Shown here in pieces: positions 59,913 through 64,000 of a stretch of 64,000 bases of DNA. The stretch is taken from positions 124,001 to 188,000 of the forward strand of contig NZ_BSTL01000013.1 of NCBI RefSeq assembly GCF_030269485.1, read 5' to 3'. Each line of letters starts with the position of its first letter. Within the stretch, counting starts at the first letter, position 1. The translations under genes were made by a program, and so were the position numbers. The notes beneath the pieces were generated by a model. That model worked only from the letters and a program-made list of their open reading frames with translations, did not search any database and was not told the origin of the DNA. The DNA is from Actinoplanes sp. NBRC 103695 (GTDB taxonomy: Bacteria > Actinomycetota > Actinomycetes > Mycobacteriales > Micromonosporaceae).

Positions 59913-61486
59913 GCGGCGGCAGGGAGGGCGGGCGCGGCGGCGGCGAAGTCGTCCTCGGCTGCCTCGCGGGCGGCCTGGTCGCGGCGGCGGGCGGCGTCGG
60001 CGGCGGAGTTGGCGAGCAGAGCGTCACCCGTGCTGATCCAGCCGGTGGCGTGATAGCCGAGCCGGGTGACGACCAGGTCGGCCTGGTCGTCGTCCCAAAG
60101 TTGCGGGAAGCCCTGGGTGCGTCGCCAGATGGTGCGTTGCATGCGCAGGAAGCCGTAGGTGACGGAGAAGCCCCGGCTTTTGGTGGTGATGTGGCCGCCG
60201 CAGCCGAACATGTGGGCGTAGCGGCGCAGTCGGTGCCAACCGTCGGCGGTCCCGAGGTTCCAGCAGGCACGGATGAGCCGGCCGACGTGGGTGTCCGGGG
60301 TGGCGTGCAGCTCGATGGTGAGTTCGTCGATGCGGCGGAAGATCTGACCGGTGGCCTCGGTGCTCTTGGTGACGTACTTAGCGAGGTAGCCGGTCAGTTT
60401 GGCGAGGTTGTCGTCACCACCGGGCGCGTTGATGTGTTTGAGGTCGAGGCCGTGCTGGCCCCACGCGATGTGCCAGCCGTTGCCGCCGTTGGCCGGGTGC
60501 GGGGCGCTGATGCAGCTGGTTTTGCGGAAGGCGGTTTCCAGGACGGAGGCGACCATGGCGCGGGTGACGATCTGGTCGGGTGGGACGATCGCGCCGGGGC
60601 AGTCGGGGTGATAGCCGTCGAACCGGATCGCGGCGTGGTAGTGCAGAGCGCCGCGTGCTTGTAGTTCGTAGACCTTGACGTAGCGGCGGCGCAGGGTGAC
60701 TCCGAGGCGCTTGCCGAGTCGTTGTAGTTCGCGGTCGGCTTCCTGGATGGTGCGTCGCCACAGTTCGGGTGCTTCGTGGTTCCACACGACCTGGGCATCG
60801 TGGTCGTAGCAGTCCAGGCACAGCGGCTGGCCGAGGGCGGGATCGGTGGCCTTGTGCCGGGCGGTGCACTGCGTCGGCTGGCCGTGCTCGCAGGGTTTGC
60901 CGAACGGGTGGCAGGGGTTCGGCCGGCAGGTGCAGGTGTCCTTGGTCCGGCAGTCGGCAGCGTGGGTTTTGACGACGCGGTGGTGGACCTGCCCGAAGCT
61001 GGGGGCGGTGGCGGTGAGGAACACGGCGAGGTGCTGGCCGAGTGGCGGCAGGCCCCATCGGTCGCCGCGGAGTCCGGCGGCGATCAGGTGGTAGGTGTCG
61101 CGGCGGTAGACCTCGGCGCAGGACGGGCAGACGGCGGCGCGGCGGTTTCCGCAGGGGGTGTAGATGGCGCCGTCGGGCATGTCGGCGGTGTCGATGGTGT
61201 GCAGGAGTGTGCCGTCGGGGTTGTTGACGTCGATCTGCCCGGTGAGCCGGATCGGGTGGCGGCAGGCGGCGGCGGCCTGGACGTGGCCGAGCCAGTCGCC
61301 GAAGTCGCCGGAGCGGACCCGGGCGCGGGCGGCGGCGACCTCGGCGGTGTCGAAACCCAGCTCGGTGTCCGGGTGCGCGGTACGGGGTGCGGTGGGGGTG
61401 GCCCAGGGCCAGAATTTCTCGGCGTTCTCCCCCGTGCCCACAACCGTGGTGGTTGTGGACGCGAGAGGCAGCGACGAGCTGCTCAT
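59909..61486 (-). CDS. RepSA-like replication initiator of an AICE
   Basis: A protein of 525 residues of the type found in pSAM2-like elements, where it starts rolling-circle-type replication before transfer. Seen: CGNRRAAVCPSCAEVYRRDT (zinc-like Cys pairs, about 110-130), a second Cys-rich part (CTCRPNPCHPFGKPCEHG), and LHYHAAIRF (H-x-H, HUH-like metal site, about 280), with TGYLAKYVTKSTE after it. The ATG overlaps the stop of the DUF2637 gene by 1 nt. Confidence 0.85.
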   Translation of the reverse strand: MSSSSLPLASTTTTVVGTGENAEKFWPWATPTAPRTAHPDTELGFDTAEVAAARARVRSGDFGDWLGHVQAAAACRHPIRLTGQIDVNNPDGTLLHTIDTADMPDGAIYTPCGNRRAAVCPSCAEVYRRDTYHLIAAGLRGDRWGLPPLGQHLAVFLTATAPSFGQVHHRVVKTHAADCRTKDTCTCRPNPCHPFGKPCEHGQPTQCTARHKATDPALGQPLCLDCYDHDAQVVWNHEAPELWRRTIQEADRELQRLGKRLGVTLRRRYVKVYELQARGALHYHAAIRFDGYHPDCPGAIVPPDQIVTRAMVASVLETAFRKTSCISAPHPANGGNGWHIAWGQHGLDLKHINAPGGDDNLAKLTGYLAKYVTKSTEATGQIFRRIDELTIELHATPDTHVGRLIRACWNLGTADGWHRLRRYAHMFGCGGHITTKSRGFSVTYGFLRMQRTIWRRTQGFPQLWDDDQADLVVTRLGYHATGWISTGDALLANSAADAARRRDQAAREAAEDDFAAAAPALPAAA

Positions 61487-62409
61487 TAGGCGTTGGCTCC
61501 TGCCATGGTGCTGCCGTTGCGGGCGGTGGTGTCTGCCTGCTTGGGCGGGTTGGTTTCGAGGTAGAGAAGGATCGCTTCGGCGGTTGCGGTGTCGACGCGC
61601 AGCCGCACAGCCATCTTGTTGGTGCTGATCGGTTCGCCGGTGCTGTCGAGGTGCGAGGCCGCGATCGCGCGGGCGTTGTCCAGCAGCGCTTGCGGGTATC
61701 GCGGAGCGTCCTCAGCGGGCGCCGGGGCGGGTGCCGCTTCCGGTACGGCCGGGGTGGGCGTCGCCTGCTCCGGTGCGGTCTTCTTCGCGGGCGGTCGGTT
61801 GCTCGGTGTCTTCTTCGCCGCCGCCGTCTTCTTGGCGGGGGTGGCCCTGGTCGTGGATGCGGCAGCCGGGCGGGCCTTCGCGCGCGTTTCGCCGGAGGGG
61901 CTGGCGGGCGAGGCGGCCGGCTTTGTGGCCGCGACCGGTTTGGTGGTGGGCCGAGGTGCGGTGGCGGTTGCGGTGAAGACGAGCTTGGACAGTCCGAGGA
62001 AGGCCAGCGCCGGGAGGGCGGAGACCACCCAGCCGGACAGGCCGGGCTTGGCCACGGCGAGCTGTGCGGTCAGCGAGAACAGGACAGCGCCGATGAGCAG
62101 TGCCATCGGGTATCCGACCTTCGCGTTCTGCTTGTCACGGCGGCGTCGGCGGCCGATCTCGATGATGGCTGCGGTCGGGATGAGTTCGGAGATGACCGCG
62201 TTGGCCCAGCCGAACCATTCGTCGGTTCCTGCGGGGCTGTTGTCGAGGGTCCACTCTTTGACGTGGTTGAACGAGGCAGCTCCGGCCATGAGGCCGACGA
62301 ACAGGACGATGACGACCAGGACCGCTGCTTGTCCGGTGTCCGCCGTGAAGCGGCGGCGCGGCGCGGGTCGGGTGGTCTTCTTGGTGGGCGCGGGTGCGGT
62401 CGTCATCAT
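61486..62409 (-). CDS. DUF2637/Spd-like membrane protein of an AICE
   Basis: A protein of 307 residues. Four hydrophobic helices (about 27-45, 65-85, 99-115, 122-140) make up the DUF2637 part found next to rep genes in actinomycete plasmids and AICEs, where such proteins are linked to spread within mycelium. A Lys/Ala/Pro-rich, histone-like linker (KKTAAAKKTPSNRPPAKKTA) leads to a C-terminal helical domain like a winged helix (STNKMAVRLRVDTATAEAIL). It overlaps genes on both sides (1 and 4 nt). Confidence 0.8.
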   Translation of the reverse strand: MMTTAPAPTKKTTRPAPRRRFTADTGQAAVLVVIVLFVGLMAGAASFNHVKEWTLDNSPAGTDEWFGWANAVISELIPTAAIIEIGRRRRRDKQNAKVGYPMALLIGAVLFSLTAQLAVAKPGLSGWVVSALPALAFLGLSKLVFTATATAPRPTTKPVAATKPAASPASPSGETRAKARPAAASTTRATPAKKTAAAKKTPSNRPPAKKTAPEQATPTPAVPEAAPAPAPAEDAPRYPQALLDNARAIAASHLDSTGEPISTNKMAVRLRVDTATAEAILLYLETNPPKQADTTARNGSTMAGANA

Positions 62410-62597
62410 GACCGCCGCTCGCGGCTGGTCCAGTGGGCCGGGTCGATGTGGATGCCTCTGGCGGCCAGGATCTCTAGGGCGTGGGCGCGGTCGCGGGCCC
62501 CGTGCACGGTGATCCGGCGACTGACGAAGCGCTCGGTTGTGGTCACCTTCCGAGTGGTGACGTCGGTGGTTTTGGCAGCCTGCTTGTCGTTCGGCAT
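62406..62597 (-). CDS. Small basic protein of the element
   Basis: A protein of 63 residues, basic, with KVTTTERFVSRRITVHGARD and a short end WTSRERRS. No family recognised. It overlaps the DUF2637 gene by 4 nt (ATGA) and lies 13 nt after the Pycsar-type gene, so it is part of the element's operon. Confidence 0.6.
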   Translation of the reverse strand: MPNDKQAAKTTDVTTRKVTTTERFVSRRITVHGARDRAHALEILAARGIHIDPAHWTSRERRS

Positions 62598-62610
62598 GGA
62601 AGGTCTCCGT

Positions 62611-63081
62611 TCAGATGAGAGCGAATAGGAAAGCGGTCAGCAGGGCGATGACCAGGGCTGCTCGCAGCAGGTCGGTGGCGAGCTGAACCAGCCGGTACTT
62701 GTGGCGCACCATGCGCGACAAGGCCATGAGGCGCTGAGCGAGGTAAGCCGCGTTCTCGCGGTCGGTCTGGCTGAAGTCGGCCAGGACTTCGCCGAGGCTG
62801 CTGGTGCTGGCCCAGCGCATGAAGCCGTGGTTGCCGCCGAGGGTCGGCCGTACGGCAGTGATGAGCACGGCTACGGCGACGGCGACGAGCGCGACGGTCA
62901 GCAGCGCGCCGGCGGTCACGGGTGCGGGGAGCTTGGTCTTGGCCAGCAGGGCGACGCTGACGGAGACGGACGTGAGCGCTCCCGCCAGCAGCATTGATGC
63001 CTTGATGTCGACGCGGGCGATCTGGCCGCTGGTCTCGGTGATTGCGTCGGAAATGGTCTTCGGGTCAGGGGTGCGGTTCAT
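62611..63081 (-). CDS. Pycsar-effector-type transmembrane protein (PycTM family)
   Basis: A protein of 156 residues. It has the plan of the PycTM/DUF5706 family: a short head with ARVDIKASMLLAG (D-x-K-A-S, about 22-34), two TM helices (about 30-48 and 54-77), a linker with FSQTDRENAAYLAQRLMALS and KYRLVQLATDLLRAALVI, and a last TM (137-156). In Pycsar phage defence such proteins open the membrane when a cyclase makes cCMP or cUMP. No cyclase gene is seen in this window. The start has GGAGG 7 nt ahead and overlaps the next gene upstream by 4 nt. Confidence 0.75.
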   Translation of the reverse strand: MNRTPDPKTISDAITETSGQIARVDIKASMLLAGALTSVSVSVALLAKTKLPAPVTAGALLTVALVAVAVAVLITAVRPTLGGNHGFMRWASTSSLGEVLADFSQTDRENAAYLAQRLMALSRMVRHKYRLVQLATDLLRAALVIALLTAFLFALI

Positions 63082-63512
63082 GAGATGGCCTCCGGATCCA
63101 GAGGGATGAGGGAGATGACCCCGGCGCAGCCGGGGCAGAAGATCGGGCCGAGCCCGAAGACGGTCAGGTCCGCGCTGAGTTCGGACGGGGTGTTGTAGTT
63201 GGCGGGGTAGACGGCGAGGCCGTCGCAGCCCTTGCAGACGGGCTGGCACAGCGGGCAGCGCTCGAACAGCTCGCCCATGTAGTCGCAGCGCCCGGCCGGT
63301 TTCTGGGTTTCGATGCAGTAGCGGCAGTGGTAGTGCCGCAGGTGGTTGTCGGCCTTCGTGATGGCCTCAGTCCATGTGGCTGATACGCCGTGCGCCTCGG
63401 CAAGGCCGAGGTCGGAACAGCGTGGGCAGAACGTGTCCCACGGCCGTTCCGGGCCGAAGAAGCTCTGGGGGTTGTAGGAGACGCGGATGCGTTGTTGGTG
63501 AAGGACGCTCAT
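63078..63512 (-). CDS. Cys-rich zinc-ribbon-like protein of the element
   Basis: A protein of 144 residues with several C-x-x-C pairs: FCPRCSDLG (about 29), YHCRYCIE (about 63), CPLCQPVCKGCDG (about 88) and FCPGCAGV (about 128). Such sets hold zinc. No known family; no enzyme motif. Read from ATG 63512 with GGAGG 7 nt ahead. It overlaps the Pycsar-type gene and the small gene upstream by 4 nt each, so all three are made together. Confidence 0.65.
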   Translation of the reverse strand: MSVLHQQRIRVSYNPQSFFGPERPWDTFCPRCSDLGLAEAHGVSATWTEAITKADNHLRHYHCRYCIETQKPAGRCDYMGELFERCPLCQPVCKGCDGLAVYPANYNTPSELSADLTVFGLGPIFCPGCAGVISLIPLDPEAIS

Positions 63513-63691
63513 CGGTTGGCCTCCTGGCAGCGGCCGGTGAAGAAGAACAGGGCGACGCCCTCCGGCACGGGAGTGCTCGTGTTGCCGTTGTCGATCGGCC
63601 GGCTGTAGCCGAGCCCGGTGTCCGGGCGGCAGACGCGGGTGATGTGCCAGCGGACAGCCGGACGGCGGCGCCGACGCTTGAGATCGGTCAT
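63509..63691 (-). CDS. Small basic protein of the element
   Basis: A protein of 60 residues with a basic start (LKRRRRRPAVRWHITRVC) and a later hydrophobic stretch (GVALFFFTG). No family recognised. It overlaps the Cys-rich gene and the two-TM gene by 4 nt each, which supports it as a real gene. Confidence 0.6.
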   Translation of the reverse strand: MTDLKRRRRRPAVRWHITRVCRPDTGLGYSRPIDNGNTSTPVPEGVALFFFTGRCQEANR

Positions 63692-64000
63692 CGGTCGTCA
63701 CCCGCCGATGCGGGTGTGAGGTCGGCGTAGGCGACCAGTTGCCATGCCGAGATCAGCACAGCGGTGGCCTCCAGGATTGAGACCAAGAGCAGCAGCGCGT
63801 GGGACGGGCCGTTCACCCAGTAGCCGATGAGGGCCGCTGCGGCGGGCAGGACGAACACCGTCAGGTCGACGGCGAGCTGGATGCCCTTGCGCTGGCGGCG
63901 GCGCCGGTCGTTGCGGTGGGCGGTTTCCCAGCGGAGCACGTCGGTGCCGACCAGGGCGCCGATGCGGATGGCGAGGTCGGTACGCAGGTAGCGGCCGATC
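63688..64000 (-). CDS. Two-TM protein of the element, 5' end beyond the window
   Basis: The frame is open from the window edge (LRTDLAIRIGALVGTDVLRW) to the stop at 63690-63688. A basic stretch (RNDRRRRQRKG) is followed by two TM helices (AVDLTVFVLPAAAALIGYW and LLLLVSILEATAVLISAW). A GTG inside the frame could start a shorter form, but the code upstream keeps the same character, so I treat the gene as partial. No function is predicted. Confidence 0.6.
   Translation of the reverse strand, partial: IGRYLRTDLAIRIGALVGTDVLRWETAHRNDRRRRQRKGIQLAVDLTVFVLPAAAALIGYWVNGPSHALLLLVSILEATAVLISAWQLVAYADLTPASAGDDR

Overview
The window is very GC-rich DNA from an actinobacterium, most likely a member of the Micromonosporaceae (Actinoplanes-like). 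The grounds are a large type VII (ESX) secretion locus of the multi-component actinobacterial kind, AfsR/SARP-type regulators, an S-adenosyl methyltransferase of the DUF574 type, many GTG and leaderless starts, several cyclic-di-GMP proteins, and an integrative element of the pSAM2/AICE type. The genus is an inference; no rRNA or tRNA was seen.

Layout. 1-204 is the 3' end of katG. The type VII locus comes in two blocks. Block 1 (0.2-9.1 kb) has mycosin (mycP), a broken MFS transporter, a small membrane protein, two WXG100 genes, eccC running away from them, and two more ESX-type substrates. Block 2 (19.1-35.1 kb) has eccB and eccD, a kinase-like protein, a transglutaminase-like TgpA protein, DUF58, MoxR, an fn3 protein, a histidine kinase/response regulator pair, a truncated AfsR-like regulator, eccE, a LuxR-type regulator and an orphan response regulator. 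Between the blocks lie about 10 kb of unrelated accessory genes (methyltransferases, DHFR-like protein, a TetR/hydrolase pair, PhzF, M15 peptidase, a GGDEF sensor and others) and a 0.5-kb non-coding inverted/tandem repeat element.

35-56 kb holds secreted enzymes and regulators: an S37-type peptidase, a glycosyltransferase, a PKD-like exported protein, a SARP-AAA regulator, CBM6-DUF1996, GH97-NPCBM, an EAL/HDOD plus TPR-GGDEF pair, a membrane protein that shares a repeat module with the gene at 2361, an M14 peptidase, a GGDEF-EAL protein, a cyclase and a UbiA prenyltransferase. 56-58.1 kb is a decayed zone with remnants of SnoaL-like, GNAT and PhyH genes around an intact DUF1905/nucleotidyltransferase pair.

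58.2 kb to the end is the integrase end of an actinomycete integrative and conjugative element. All its genes lie on the minus strand and most of the start/stop codons overlap: (edge) two-TM protein, small ORF, Cys-rich protein, Pycsar-type TM effector, small ORF, DUF2637/Spd-like protein, RepSA-like initiator, excisionase, integrase.

Themes worth attention. Several ESX-locus and neighbouring enzymes have lost catalytic residues: the kinase has HGG for HRD, the transglutaminase has Ser for Cys and Leu for His, and an APH-like protein has HGN for HGD. At least three genes have internal deletions. At two convergent gene ends a short tandem repeat has copied the stop codons. One 50-residue repeat module is found in two otherwise unlike membrane proteins 46 kb apart.
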